Positions 50,142 through 62,684 of a stretch of 64,000 nucleotides of DNA are shown in pieces (the stretch's first letter is position 1; every line of letters begins with the position of its first letter). The DNA is taken from positions 9,593,001-9,657,000 of the forward strand of contig NC_079888.1 in NCBI RefSeq assembly GCF_029227915.1, given 5' to 3'. The notes under the pieces were generated by a model, which saw only the letters and a program-made list of their open reading frames with translations, was not told the DNA's origin and ran no database searches. A program made the position numbers and the translations under genes. This DNA comes from Hydractinia symbiolongicarpus. Taxonomy: Eukaryota > Cnidaria > Hydrozoa > Anthoathecata > Hydractiniidae.

Positions 50142-53100
50142 TCACATATTATTGTTTTCGTCTTTGACGACGACAGTAAATGGGCTTCCACTAATGTCCG
50201 CACCAGCCCATAACACAGACAGTTTGTACGTACCAGGTTCATCTAATCTGTACTGCACATCATACACACAATTGCCCATATGTTTGCATACAATTTCGGA
50301 CAGCGCAGTTGTGTCGTCAAACCCCGCCATTAGAGCCCCGCTTCCAGCTTTTAGCGCGTCAACGGTAAAGTTACTTGGCTGCCCGCAAATCGCGTCGGAT
50401 AGACCGCTGCCAAAAGCATGACATGATTTGGGATTGCTATCTATTGCGTTTCCGTCGTCTTGTGTCAACGCTAAAAGTTTACTGTTCCTGTTGAGGTCTT
50501 TTAAATTTACGTGAAATGGACTTCCGCCAACATGGAAACCGTCGTATTTTAACGACATAATGTAACGACCGGGGCGTTTTCCGGCATATTTTATTACAAA
50601 TTTACCATCATTGGTACGGTTTTGAGTAATGTCGACTTTATCCGGCCCGTCAAATTCGACGGTAAACGATCTGGATATCGGTAGCAGCGTATCTAAGTAG
50701 ACACTTGCAGGAATGTTAACGAAAGCTGTATGTAGCCCGTCACCACTTACTTTAAAAATTTCTTTTCCAATAGGGAAGTTTGTCACCTTTATTTTAAAGA
50801 TTTGTGAAGAGCGGAGAAGTTCTGAGAAATTTATTGACATTGTAAATTCGTCATTCTTGTTTGGTAAAAATCGAATTTCGAGCAAATGTCGCCCACGACG
50901 TACGACAGAATGAGCTAAGTAGCCTCCAGTTGTGTCTTTTAGCTCTGTTCTAGCGTTACATCCAAAAGCATCGTAGCCGTGCCACAAAGTCAGTGTTAAT
51001 GTAGTTAACATACTTTTCTCGTTTTTCTTGTTATTATGCTCAGAATTAGCTCCATGAACTGCCCGTACTTCGAACGGACTTCCAGGTATATCCAAACCAT
51101 TCTCATGAACATGAAAGATATACATCCCTACATGTTTTACATCATATATAATGTCAACCGAATCAGAATCATTCTGAAAAACTTTCAATTTCATATCGGA
51201 TTGGCCGAGTACACCTATACACAGATTGTTAACGTTCATTCCTTTTGTAGAGAGAATAGTGAAGCAGTTTGTGTCGCCTATGCAAGCTTGTTTAAGCCCC
51301 ACACCACTGGCTACCATATTGGTATCTATTTTTTGCGCAGCTACATCGACTTTGTATGGTGAACCAGGCAATGTTTCTCCACTTGCTTTCTGTACCATGG
51401 TAACAACGTACGTGCCGGTTTCTTCACGCGGAAATTTGACTGATATTTTCCCATTTCTTTTACGTATGACGTCACCAATAAACGATTTGCCACTAGGGCT
51501 CAAAACTTTTGCCAAAATTGGGAGAGTTTGACAGTTGGTTGTGTATTCGTCTTCGCTCGCTTCGTTTGTGGAAATCGAGTCAACACTTGTTGTTGCATTT
51601 GACTCGCTATCCCCCCTGCTTCGATTTTCTTCACTTGCGTTAGGGTCCAACACAGTTGAAGCGAAAGGACTACCTAAAAACCAATCGATTTCTATTTCAC
51701 AACCTAGTCATTAGGCTTTGAATTTAACTTACTTACGCAATCAAAACTTTTTGTTATTTTTTACCGGTCAATATTATTTAGATAAGGAATGAATTAATAA
51801 GGGATGAAAGGAATGAAACAACCTTTTGACTTTACAATCAATTTTTCACTTGCATAATATTCAAGGGCTACTAGAAATTATAACAATTTATCAGGAGGGC
51901 GAGACAACCTTTTGAAAGACGATTGCCTTCCGAAACAGCATCAAGATTATAGCATCCATATTTGTACAGAAAAAAGACAGCCATGCAGGAGACTGGAAAC
52001 GAATTGTTACCTGGTATATGTTGCAGGTCGTATTTTATTTCAATCTGATAATCACCAGGCAAGGAAACATAATATTTAATTTTATACAGTGCTTCGTCTT
52101 CTTCTAAGTACTCAATCGAAGCACGTGATACGCCCTTGATGACCACATCGAAATCACCGTACCCAGCCTGCCTGGCGTCAAGTGAGAATATATTTGGTTG
52201 ACCAGCCAACCCTGTTGACAAACCTAAATGAAGTATTGAAGTATTTTTAGAGCATATTTGTGAGTTGGTATTAACAGGCTAAATTTTCTTTACAATCTAG
52301 TTTCCAGGTCTCTTTAATGCTAATGATATTCTGGATGGGACGGCTCCGTAATATTAATATTTCATTGTCAATTGCGGAAACACTTTTCAGATGAACATAA
52401 GAAAGTCGCTAAAAATTTGTCGGTGGGGCTTTTTAACGTGTCTGCAATACGACTTTTGCCATCTGAGCTGGTGGAACCTTGAGAATAAATGAAGAGCGTA
52501 ATGTTGACGTCAGCAAACGTTAAAAAATTGTAAGATGTTAGGTTTAATCAAGAACAATATTTTACTTTAAATATTTGAAGAAAATGACAATTTCAGGTTT
52601 GTATCTCTTATAGCAGAGCGCGTGTTGAAAACATTCGCTGTTAAGAGAAGGAAAAGCCTAGTAAACACCGTTATTTTCTACCCCTGAGCTCTTTGAGATA
52701 AACCTCGAAAGTAGTACTACTTCAGAGGTCTTAATCTCAAAAAGCTCTGGGGGACGAGGATGAGTAAGCATTTTTGTCTATAGGCATAACAATACGAACA
52801 TTTTCACCTTTATGCAAGAGGCCCGAACGAAGAAAGTTTTTCAAGTTTAAAAGTTGGTACATTACCATATCCTTTAGCAACCACAAGCTCAGGATTGCTT
52901 TCCACCTCTGACGTAGATGTTTCTAGATGTTAAACAAATATATATAAATATATTTAAAGCAAATATATATAAAAATAATTACGACAATTATATATTTCCC
53001 AAAGACCTAAAAAATATTTCACGTTTACCAACCAGATATTCTTGTAAAAGAAAATCGCTTCGAGCTTCTAGCATCGTCAGGCATTGCGAAAATACGACTC

Positions 53101-54225
53101 TCTTTAAACAGCGCAGAGCTTAAACTGCATGTGCTTACAAAGTCATGCGAGCTTAAATAATCTATTTTCAGCACAGCATGCAAAAAAAAATTAAGTACCT
53201 ATAAATGCCAATGAATGTTTACCTAAGAACATATTAAGCTAGATAATCTTTGATTCATTGCATTGAAGATTAGACAGACGATTTGTAATCAGATCTAACT
53301 GTGAGATTCAAGATGGTGGGGAAGCTGTGTAGTGTTTATTTTTATCACCCTTTAGATAAATTTTAAGTGAACTTGTAGTAGAAATTGAAAATAATACCAA
53401 GAAAATTATTGCCGTCCGATATGCAAAAAGAGACAACTTGTCCTGGGGTCGAGGTTGTAGTGTCTTCTCTCAGAGTTACTAAGGTTAGCCCCGAGGGTTC
53501 GAAAATTTGTAAATGAAAGAGTTTAGGCGATGATGTAAAAACAATGAAAATTATGTATTAATAAACCTTATTGTTGGTTGTGATCTTTACTGTAGATAAA
53601 AAAATAGCAAAAATCATGGTCTTTTTAAGCCTGTTGCTACAGGCCTAATAAATACGTAAATAATTGGAGAAATGACATGTGATCATGTGTGCAAAACTGA
53701 TATAAATAAAATACTCTTTCTTGTTTATTATTTAAAATAAAAAATATTACGTGAACAAATAATGTTGAAAATTGGATTAATAATATGCTGATCGATTTTG
53801 AAACAAGGTCAAAAGATGAGTGAAAAAAGTAGGGCGGGGCAACCTTGTTTCCAGGGCTTTTTGTCTCTCATCGGCGCTGCGCTTATAAAAGAGACAAAAT
53901 GTCCTGGGAACGAGGTTAGGGGGGACTCGTGAAAAACCGGTTGTTACGTATGTTGTCTGTGTTCCTTTTGTTTTTCTGCCCAAGTGGACTTTTCCACGGG
54001 CATTTTCTATAATTACTTGTGCCATCAAACTTGGAAATTTGCCACTTTGTCTCACTATTATACGGATGTTTGTGTATATCATGCAAGGGAGTGGCTGGAG
54101 TTAACAGGAGGGGTGTTTTTGAAGAGAAATACGATACACTGTTGGCCAGACTATCGTGTCTTCTATCATGTAACTCACTTACCATCCATACTGTGCTCTT
54201 CTGATATTGTTTCCCGAATCACCAT
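50142..54225 (-). CDS. Filamin-repeat protein lacking an actin-binding domain
   Basis: Four exons in frame, 614 aa, in coding order: 54183-54225, 52866-52922, 52011-52223, 50142-51673. The product is mostly Ig-like filamin (ABP280) repeats. The first covers about residues 28-108, with GLAGQPNIFSLDARQAGYGD and PGDYQIEIKY. The later ones are about 150-217, 222-311, 326-404 (diverged), 411-497 and 521-609. Typical marks are the G-x-G-L openings, PG.Y strands and the closing GSPF/GSPY motifs (GSPYKVDV, GSPFEV, GSPFHVNL, GSPFTVVV). Classic filamins begin with two calponin-homology domains; none is here. The start at 54225 has a strong context (ACCATGG) and an in-frame TAA eight codons upstream, so the protein appears to begin with a short acidic leader. 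The last exon carries five-sixths of the coding sequence. It may act as a scaffold without binding actin itself; that is inference. Confidence 0.85.
52681..52764. mobile_element. Palindromic MITE, GACGAGG family, copy in an intron
   Basis: CCCCTGAGCTCTTTGAGAT at the left pairs with ATCTCAAAAAGCTCTGGGGG at the right, followed by ACGAGG. It lies in intron 2 of the filamin-repeat gene. Confidence 0.7.
53840..53917. mobile_element. Palindromic MITE, GACGAGG family
   Basis: CAACCTTGTTTCCAGGGC at the left and GTCCTGGGAACGAGGTT at the right form imperfect terminal inverted repeats. Inner TTTGTCTCT and AGAGACAAA extend the pairing. Lies in intron 1 of the filamin-repeat gene. Confidence 0.75.
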
Positions 54226-54306
54226 GGTAACATCAGACCTGGAACGTTAAAAAACAACTACAACATTGACGAAAGAAGAAGCACTAGAGTAGAAGTTGTT
54301 AAGGAC

Positions 54307-54404
54307 CAACCTCTCCCTGGGACCTGTTGTCTCTTTTTTACACCTGGATGGCGAGCTCAGCATCTTGATATAAAAACAGAGACAAAAGGTCCTGGGAACA
54401 AGAC
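54307..54404. mobile_element. Palindromic MITE, GACGAGG family
   Basis: CCAACCTCTCCCTGGGACC and GGTCCTGGGAACAAGACC face each other, with inner TTGTCTCTTTTT and AAACAGAGACAAAA arms. Confidence 0.7.
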
Positions 54405-55587
54405 CGACGCCGTAGACGAAAACAAACCGTATTGTTAATATGAATTAAAAAAATTATAATCACATACATCAAATTGTGCAAGTAAGGATAAAATCAGCAA
54501 AAGCTGATGAAGCTGTGTTAGGTTTTCAGTGCTAAAGTTGTTCGTTCGTGTGTTGCGCAAGGAAAATTCGTTTGTTTTCTGTTATTCCAAACAAACATTA
54601 CAATATAAGTCCTATAAGATAAACTTACCACGCAAATCTTTCTTTTGTGCAGCAGATTACAAAAATTCTTTTTAAAAACTCGATCAACAAAATGTTTTTG
54701 AATCACAAATGAATTTAAACTCATAACAGTTATTTTTTCACAACTATGTTATTTTTTTTCACAACCTCACAGCGCTATAACTACACAATAATATTTGAAT
54801 ATATGCGAATTGAATGACATGTAACATATGATTACAGGGATGTATTTGTACGCCTTTCTTTGACAGTTTTTCCTATAGGAATTACGATTTCAAATTTCCG
54901 TCCTTTTGTGCTTGGATAAATGACGTACCAGCAGGAGGTTCAATTAATTAAGTTATATCAACCTATGCTTTTACGACACTGTTTTGTGGTGGATATCGTT
55001 CTAAACGAGATATTTGATATATACAAAAGAAAACAATACCTTGTAAGATGTTTTTACCAAAGTTCGTTCCTATTTTGTCTTTTCTCATTTTTTTGTGCCT
55101 CTCCCTCCGTAACTTTATATAACATTGATAAAAATTATTATTTGTGGAATTTTGATCCGTGTTGCAGCCTATCCTTCTAATCACGTTCACTAAACTATCG
55201 GTTAATAGTAATTAACGCGACTCTCTACCAGGGTGGTTATTATGAAACTATGATTATAACATGTTTATATAAACAACAAAACTGCGATGAGGGTGTTGAA
55301 TATCAAGCTATCTTATATTAATCTAAGCACATGCCTGTTAATTAACGCGTTTTAAATTCGCAAGTGGATAGTCACAATACAGCTTGGTATACCTCTCTCT
55401 TGTGTACCTAAGAACCAATTCTAAAAGAAACTTTCTACCTATCAAAAGACACAGGACTACCTTGAGTACCAACCCCCCCTCTTTATTAAACGTCTGTTCA
55501 GTCTCTCTCTTGTAACTAGTATGTTTTTTATACGTTGAAAATAGCACATCATCCTTGATCAAACTGCACTGTTGAATGAATAATTTA

Positions 55588-55660
55588 TCGTCTCCAGGGC
55601 TCTTTTTTTCCTTGATCATGCCAGATCTGAAACGCGAAAGAAATCCCTGGAAACAAACTT
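55588..55660. mobile_element. Palindromic MITE, GACGAGG family, diverged
   Basis: TCGTCTCCAGGGCTCTTT and AAAGAAATCCCTGGAAAC are the opposed ends. More diverged than the other copies, hence older. Confidence 0.55.
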
Positions 55661-56017
55661 GTACGCAAGCTTTAACTTGATCTGGAATCATGAAACAAAA
55701 AAAAACACTCTATTTTCGAATGCGAAAGGTTCTTTATAGAGAATAGTAAATATTAAATAGCCTAATTACAAGAATTAATATATATGCTAGCGTCTTGGTA
55801 ATTTCACACAAATGTAAAAAATTATACCCTATTTGAACAAAACTGAAGAACTAAAGAATTAGCAGTAAGAATGCATTAAACAATGGGGAGAAGTGCATCA
55901 TTAGGTCACAATAGACTACAGAGAATTTAAAATACGCTGACATTAGCTCCTCCCCAGAGTTTAACGCATTAAATCTTGACGTTTGATAAAATATTATGTA
56001 CTACAATATCGTAACAA

Positions 56018-59000
56018 TTAAAATGATTTTTTAACTGCATTGATTATATGGCTTGCACCTATGCCAAACTTTTCTATGAGAGCTGCAGGAGGACCACTGC
56101 GAGGGAGAGCATTAACAGCAATTCGGTTCACGCGAATACCGTTCTCCATCGCCACAACTCCGCTTACTGCTTCGCCAAGTCCACCTGAAATAAATAAATG
56201 TATTCAAGTCAATCAAGTTTTTTTGCAAACCTACACATAACGAATGCCTGCCTGTTAAAAGTTTTTAAAAACACCTAAAATACTAACCTTCTGGGTAGTG
56301 ATCTTCTACAGTAACAATTTTACCACCACAAGCGCGAGCGTTTGTAATAATGCCATTGACGTCAATAGGCTTGATACAAAACGGATCAAATACACGCACA
56401 GATATACCCTCAGCTTTGAGGGTTTCGTAGGCCTTTAAACATTCGTGCAATGTAATTCCGCTTCCGATAAGTAAGCAGGTATCAGCGTCGCTTTGCCGTA
56501 CAACCTGAAACCAATAACAAAACATGAATTCTCTTACAAATTACGATAACTTGAAACATAGACACAACACAAATACAAAGCTAGCGTATGGGCATACCTT
56601 TCCTTTTCCAACTTCGAACTTCTCATCCTTGTCATACAGCGCAACAGTGGCAGGTCGACTTGTTCTTATGTAGACCATGGAATCAATATTTGCAGATAAT
56701 TCAACAGCTCTCTCGCATGAAACAGCGTCTGAGGGGTAAAACACCACGCAATTGTTCACAGCTCGGAACATAGCGATATCTTCCAAAGCCATTTGAGAAG
56801 GACCATCTTCACCTGCAGACAGAGAAAACTTTCAAAAATCAATGGGTAACTCAATTCAGACGAAGTCTTAATACATCAGCAGAGAAATAAAACGAAAAGT
56901 AAATTAAAAAAATAGTAAAAGTACCAATAGAAACACCAACGTGAGATCCAACCATTTTGAGTTTTGTCTGAGAAATAGCACCCATTCGAATTTGATCGTA
57001 TCCACGGGAGAGGAAGCAGGCAAACGCACTTGCGAATGCGACAGTACGATCTCTGGTCGCGCAACCGATGCCTACACCAATCATGTTTTGTTCCGCAATG
57101 AAACACTCTATGAAACGTTCTAAAGAGAAATGGTTGTTTTTAATTAAACTGAACACACGCGAGGAATTGTTTTCCTTAAAGGCCTACAAAGAAAACGATC
57201 TTCATTTTTTCTAATTTTGGCAGGCAGGGTTATTATATTTATCGATAGTACTTTTTAGCCTCTTTAGTGTCTAAAGACAACTCAAGCGCTCATACAGATT
57301 TTAATTGTCGTTCTAGAGGCAGTTCTTTTTCTCTTAGTACGTAATGCGTCTAGATAAAATTCCAACAAATTACCTGGGAATTCTTTCTGGAAAGTAATGG
57401 CGAATGTGGAATTCTTTGTGTCACCATCCAGCGCAATTACACGGTTAGATGTCCTACCAAGTTTAGCTAATGCTGTTCCGTACGCTGCTCTTGTTGCAAC
57501 CTAATGTAAAATAAAATTCATACACCGCAAAATCAAGCCATCAGGCTAAAGCAGAAAATATGTCTTTTGAGCATTTATTGGATAAAATACCTTGGAGCCT
57601 TCAGCGTAAGTAGGTGGTTCAGACAACTTAATCGGACTTTTATCTAATGTCGGGGCATCATCAACAACAGTCTGTGTGTTTACTTTTTCACCAGTGATAT
57701 TTTTGTTGACCATCTGAGCAGTGATAGCTTCGATAGCAGCTTTAGCTTTATCTCCTAGGGCTTTACCATGCCAATTCATCTCGTCTTCAATTCCTGGTAT
57801 TCCCATTCCTTTAAAGGTCTTTGCAAGTATCATGGTAGGCTTTCCTTTTGTAATTTCAGCATCGTGGAATGCCTTGCAAATGTCTTCTACATTACCACCA
57901 TCAATAACAATCGAATTCCAACTAGAAGAAAAAGTAAACAATGTGATTATCATGCATTAATTTTGGATATGTTAAAAATGTCTCACATAACACAACTAGA
58001 ACTTACCCATAACTATCCCATCTCATTTGGTAAGTGCTCGTCAAATGTTGCAATGAAGTTGGATCACTTTGTCCTAACCTGTTGATGTCAATTATTCCAA
58101 CTAAGTTGTCCAGTTTGTAGAAACTGGCAAAGTTGGCCGCCTCCATGACGCTACCTTCAGCAGATTCCCCATCACCCATCAAACAGAACACTCGGTAGCT
58201 GAAAAAAGATGAGAATCTCTGTTATACAAATTCATTCAAATGCAAGTCAAGCATCAATACATGCAACAATTGAAACGATGTTTGCAATTAATACCTGGAT
58301 TTATCAAAATTTTTTCCAGTGTACGCCATCCCAGCAGCACAACTGAGACCTTGACCAAGAGAACCAGTTGCAACATCAACAAAGTTTAATCGCTAAACAA
58401 AATATAATATCAATATGTAAACAAAACATATTGACAAAATAAAATTTGTAATGACGAACTTAATTTTTTTCTGTGGGTGATTTGCAATAAAGTGTTTTTT
58501 TTATACTTCAGAAAACGATATTTAGGTAAAAAAATATATCTGATATTGTGCGCCCTGCTAACTTTTTTTTTGTTTAATTACAAATTGGATTGTTTCAGCC
58601 TCAAATTTTTTTAGTGTTTACTGTGCAAATTTTTAAAATAGAGCAGTTTTACTTTGGTACTAATTTTGGGTTAAAAATGGTATTTATAAAAGACAAAAAA
58701 TCAATATTTTGCAGGATTTTTCGTTCATTGTCTTAAATTCGATTAAAAATATGGTTTCATTCTGACAGTATTGACCTTTAAAAAAAGATTTTAAAAAAAC
58801 TTTTTTATGAAATAAACAAAAACTCACCGGTGTTGGATGGCCTTCTAAATCATTATCTATTTTACGCAAATTCATCAAGTCTGATTCAGGAAAAAGTCCT
58901 GCGAGGGACCATGCTGCATACAAAATTGGTGCACAATGACCCTATAAACAACATGCATTGATTGGTTATAAAAAACAAGTAAATAAACAATACATAAGAG

Positions 59001-62000
59001 AAATTATAAACTGTTGTATGTTGCACTCACTTTGGACAAAACGAAACGGTCACTTGATGGATCACGTGGACTGCTAACTAAAAATAAAACATGTCAAAAA
59101 TTAAATAATAAATTAGTTAAAGGGGAACTCCAGTGAAAATCACTTTTTTTTTTTTGTTATATACGTACTCAGAAAAGCATAAGAAATAAAAAAAACTTAC
59201 TTCACTTGTTTTTCTTATTTAAAATTGTTGTATTAGCCTTCGCATATTCAATTTTTTTCTCATGAAAAAACAGACAGGCGCGATTTCATTTAGGACTGGA
59301 CCCGATTATAAATAATGACATCACATCGTGCAGAAAGTTTAGGCGAGCACAGAGAACGTTCATGTTAATACCTATAGCTTACATTAAATCGCTTTTTGTA
59401 TGTAATTTACATTTATTACATCTTTAAAAAATGGTTAGTTGCTCTGCGTTTCGATGTACCAATCGATCAGAGAAAAGTAAAGAAGTAAGTTTTCACAGAA
59501 TACCGTCTGTGAAAAAGAAAAACTCAAAATGGCTAAACAGGTGATCTACAAAGTGATCAAAGTTTTTATATTTGGTTAGCGCACTTCACAGATAGTTCTT
59601 TTAAAAGAGATCTCCAGGAAATAAACTTCCATATTAAAATATTGCCACTTTGTAAAAATGCCATTTCAGCTAGTGAACGCGATCAAACTTTCTCATTTCT
59701 TCTCATTTCATTATTTGTACTTATATCCACAGAACACAACCAAATAACATTTTGTACATTTTTATATTAAATAAAAGAATATTATACGAATTTCCAATAC
59801 AATCACCGACAAAAAGGTTTTCTAGTTACACATGTATCTTTCAAGCGCTCAAGTTTCTATTCTTTGTTTTTCAAAAAAGAAGCTTTTTTGATGGAAGGAC
59901 ATGCCGAATATTTTCAGGGGGAAAATGTACCCATATTCTTCAATCTTTGTAACTGTTTAAGGCTGCATGTAATGCTAATAATGCAGTTTCTAAAACAGCT
60001 TTGTCAAAACAACTACTTATAAGTCAGTAGCTTTTGCAACGCATTTATGACCTACCATAATCATAAGAATGATTTTTATTTATACAATATTAATACCCCT
60101 GGTTTATCACGACCCAGACATTATTCGATCTTTCGATCACGCATTTAAATGGTCCTCCATTATGGCGAAAATTTCAACGTTACATAAAATTTGTTTGCAT
60201 TTGTGCGCAAAAAAGCGCGTGCAGGGGAAAAATATTGCTGAATTGTGAAATAAAAATAAATTGGCTTGTAAAGTAAGAAAGTTTTTTTATTGAAGCAAAT
60301 CATAAAGTTTTTTGACGAAAAGGATGTTAAAAAAAGCGATTAAATATATTTTTTATTTCTTTAAAAAGAAAATATTTTGCTAAGAGCGTTACTTTGAGTC
60401 AGTAAAAGACACCTTGTCACTTTGCATCATTATTAATTTATTCCTTGTGAGACACAAGAGGTTCGAAGTTGTGTGACTGTAGCTTCGTAAAGTCTTTTTC
60501 ATTAAGAAAATTATCCGATTCTATGTTTTCTAAGTTATAATCTTCGTCATTATTACAAGACGTCTTATCAACGAACAATGTAAACACTAAGTAAACAAAC
60601 TTTTAGAAGGTGTGCTACTGAGCTTACGGACTTTCTGCACGATGTGACGTATGTTTATTTATTCGGACCTAGTCCTCTCAACTTTACACGGCCTTGCAAA
60701 TTTATTCAAAATTGAAGATGTTTACAGACCCAATAAAGGTATAAATAAAATTTTTTAACAATGTAAAAGGTTTATTCTGACATATTTATGTATTGTCTTA
60801 TTAAAATAACATTTTTTTCAAATATATATTAATTTTGTTTTTTAGGAAATATGGCATACATTTTTTAAACTGGTGTGTGGCCTAGGAAATGATTCTTGGT
60901 TTTGAGATTAGGGTTAAATTAAAAGCCATGGATAATTTTGGCTTAGCCTTGTATGCTTAAGAATATTATATGATATGCTTATATTTAAATATTGTTACTT
61001 TTTTTCAATAATGAAGTTGATTTGCAAAACTTTATAAAATTTGTTCATTGTTATGTTTTTATTTTGTTGTTTAAACAATAACACTGCTATGGCATCTGAT
61101 ATTCATATCAGATCTGATGTTGTTTCCTTTTTAAAAATTATTTTTAACATAAAAACAAAGTGGGGAGTTAAATTTTATGCTTATTTTTTGAGACATTTGA
61201 GCTTGCATATGGTTATAAACATGAAGCATATAAAAATCTGATTTCCCATGCAAAAGGTGATTAATTTCATTAAGCCAGTTGATTGGTAAATTATTTTATT
61301 GGTTATCATGAAATTGTGTGGTGTTTTTTACACATTTCTTTGCGTTTTTGGAAACCTTAGAAAAGTGATTTATATGATGTGAGTGGTTATCTCAAACACT
61401 CAATTTATAACTATCAGGAAATTATTGCGACCGCTTAAATTAAGTTTCTAAAAAAGTGTATTACTTTCACATGCTGCTTTAAAGATATTTGCAAAGTCAA
61501 AATTCCTTCTTTTTATTGTTTTTTCAAGATTGAGCTGGTCACAGATGTAGGTTATTAATTTTGTAATTAAAGCATTTTAAATTTCCTTGTGTTCCATGAG
61601 ATTAAAACTTCAAAATCCTCATTTGTAATAATTTTAATTTACCAATGAAACTACTTGAATAAAATGTTTTAATCACATAGATTATTGAAACAAGTACTAG
61701 TGATTTTAATGATAGCTTCTGTATTTAAAAACTTGTCTTTTTGGATGCGACCAAAAAAATTTCACCCATATCTAGAGACCCATTAAGTGTCAAACAGCTT
61801 TTTGATTCCAGCCTTAATTTAAAACTGCAAAGTAAATATTTACCTTTATATTTCATTGTATGAAAGAATAAAACAGAAGTCAGTTCAGCCATTGAACAGC
61901 AGGATGTGGGATGACTAGACACAGAAAAACAACATTATATTTGCAAACAGATATATATACCAATTATATATAATTTATAAAAAATCTATAAAACGTACCC

Positions 62001-62111
62001 TGATCCGGCAGCATTTGTAGACTCAATGCTTAAAATTCGTAATCTATTTGCCAGGTCTTTTAATGCTTGTAATTTCTTTTGGTCAGGACAATGATACAAT
62101 GCATCAGCCAT
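56018..62111 (-). CDS. tkt: Transketolase
   Basis: Thiamine-diphosphate enzyme of the non-oxidative pentose phosphate pathway; it moves two-carbon ketol units between sugar phosphates in the cytosol. Twelve coding exons in frame, 628 aa (human 623), in coding order: 61999-62111, 61844-61914, 59031-59077, 58828-58941, 58295-58392, 58007-58198, 57591-57921, 57374-57500, 56925-57119, 56598-56812, 56288-56504, 56018-56184. Motifs: [23 protein letters not shown]; the cofactor motif GDG (156-158) through IIDINR (N187); SWHG-equivalent NWHGKALGD; the catalytic glutamate in FIAEQN (E374); [20 protein letters not shown]. Start at 62111 ([15 protein letters not shown]) matches the family's usual N-terminus. 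An in-frame ATG lies further up at 62168, but a plausible acceptor (CTAG) between them suggests that this part is intron. Intron 2 is 1.9-kb-plus (59078-61843) and carries a THAP-type exon on the other strand. Confidence 0.97.
59118..60720 (+). mobile_element. Probable THAP-domain transposon remnant
   Basis: An ATG at 59431 opens a 37-codon frame with the start of a THAP zinc finger: [12 protein letters not shown], then VSFHRIP and KWLNR. The C-x4-C pair, FHRIP and the Trp are diagnostic for the first half of the domain. It ends at a possible donor (AACAG/GTGATC, 59541). The second half with the C-x2-H pair is not seen nearby. Around it, ACATCACATCGTGCAGAAAG (near 59320) and CTTTCTGCACGATGTGACGT (near 60633) form an inverted repeat. 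THAP domains are shared with P-element-type transposases, so a non-autonomous P-like insertion is likely. The outer ends are not fixed; GGGGAACTCCAGTGAAAATC near 59121 may be one. Confidence 0.5.
60443..60590 (-). other. Acidic open frame in the THAP element, possible terminal exon
   Basis: On the minus strand, after a possible acceptor (TTACTTAG), a frame reads [18 protein letters not shown] and ends VSHKE before a stop. It is acidic and unlike any family I know. It runs opposite to the THAP exon. Coding status is doubtful. Confidence 0.2.
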
Positions 62112-62663
62112 TTTGTCTATAATTTTTCTTCTAGACATACATAAATATTTTTTAACTATTAAACTCATTTTTTGGGGAAAAAACAGCCAACACTAACATG
62201 AATTAACTGATTTGTTATCTGATCTTATTTTTTTTACAAGAAAATGTATATAACTAATAATGAAAGCAAAACTACTTTTGAATACCTCTTCTCTTGAAGA
62301 AGACCCTGAATAATAAAAACTTTAGAAATTAGGCATCCCTTTAAGGAGAAATTATGGTTCGTAGGATTCTTTATGACACCATCCACAACATCTGCTAAAA
62401 TTCCTTAACCTGTTACCACTATTGTGCAGGGCTTGTCACAAGGAAAATTGTGTGTGTGTGCAACCAATTTTTTTATTGTCCTTCTGCCTTAGTGGATTTC
62501 TCCATGTGCCTTATCGACTAGTTTTATGTAATGTAACCTCTTATAGTAATACGCTTCTGTCTGCCTATGACTTTTGCAAAGTCAATAATAATACATCTAC
62601 TTTTTCCAGTTCTTTCCTAAAAAAGGGTAAAGAACTTCCACTAAAAACTTAAATTCGATTGGC

Positions 62664-62684
62664 TATATATATATATATATATAT
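62664..62684 (+). repeat. (TA)n microsatellite
   Basis: About ten uninterrupted TA units upstream of transketolase. Confidence 0.9.

Larger units (their letters stand above)
54226..56017. other. Intergenic region between the filamin-repeat gene and transketolase
   Basis: It holds two MITEs of the GACGAGG family (54307-54404 and 55588-55660). The rest is AT-rich, with a few short open frames that lack any family match. The filamin-gene promoter and the transketolase 3' UTR should both fall here. Confidence 0.6.
59078..61843. other. Transketolase intron 2 (about 2.8 kb)
   Basis: The left half is occupied by a THAP-related insertion (about 59118-60720). The right half (60720-61840) is AT-rich with no gene, exon or repeat that I can support. 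Confidence 0.7.

Noticed and set aside
51036-51531. Plus-strand open frames of about 100 codons across the filamin-repeat exon
   Set aside because: They are antisense to a long, clearly coding exon and show no family likeness or splice signals.
62112-62168. Transketolase start at the upstream in-frame ATG (62168)
   Set aside because: The extra 19 residues do not match the family N-terminus, and a likely acceptor lies between the two ATGs, so this is probably intron or 5' UTR.
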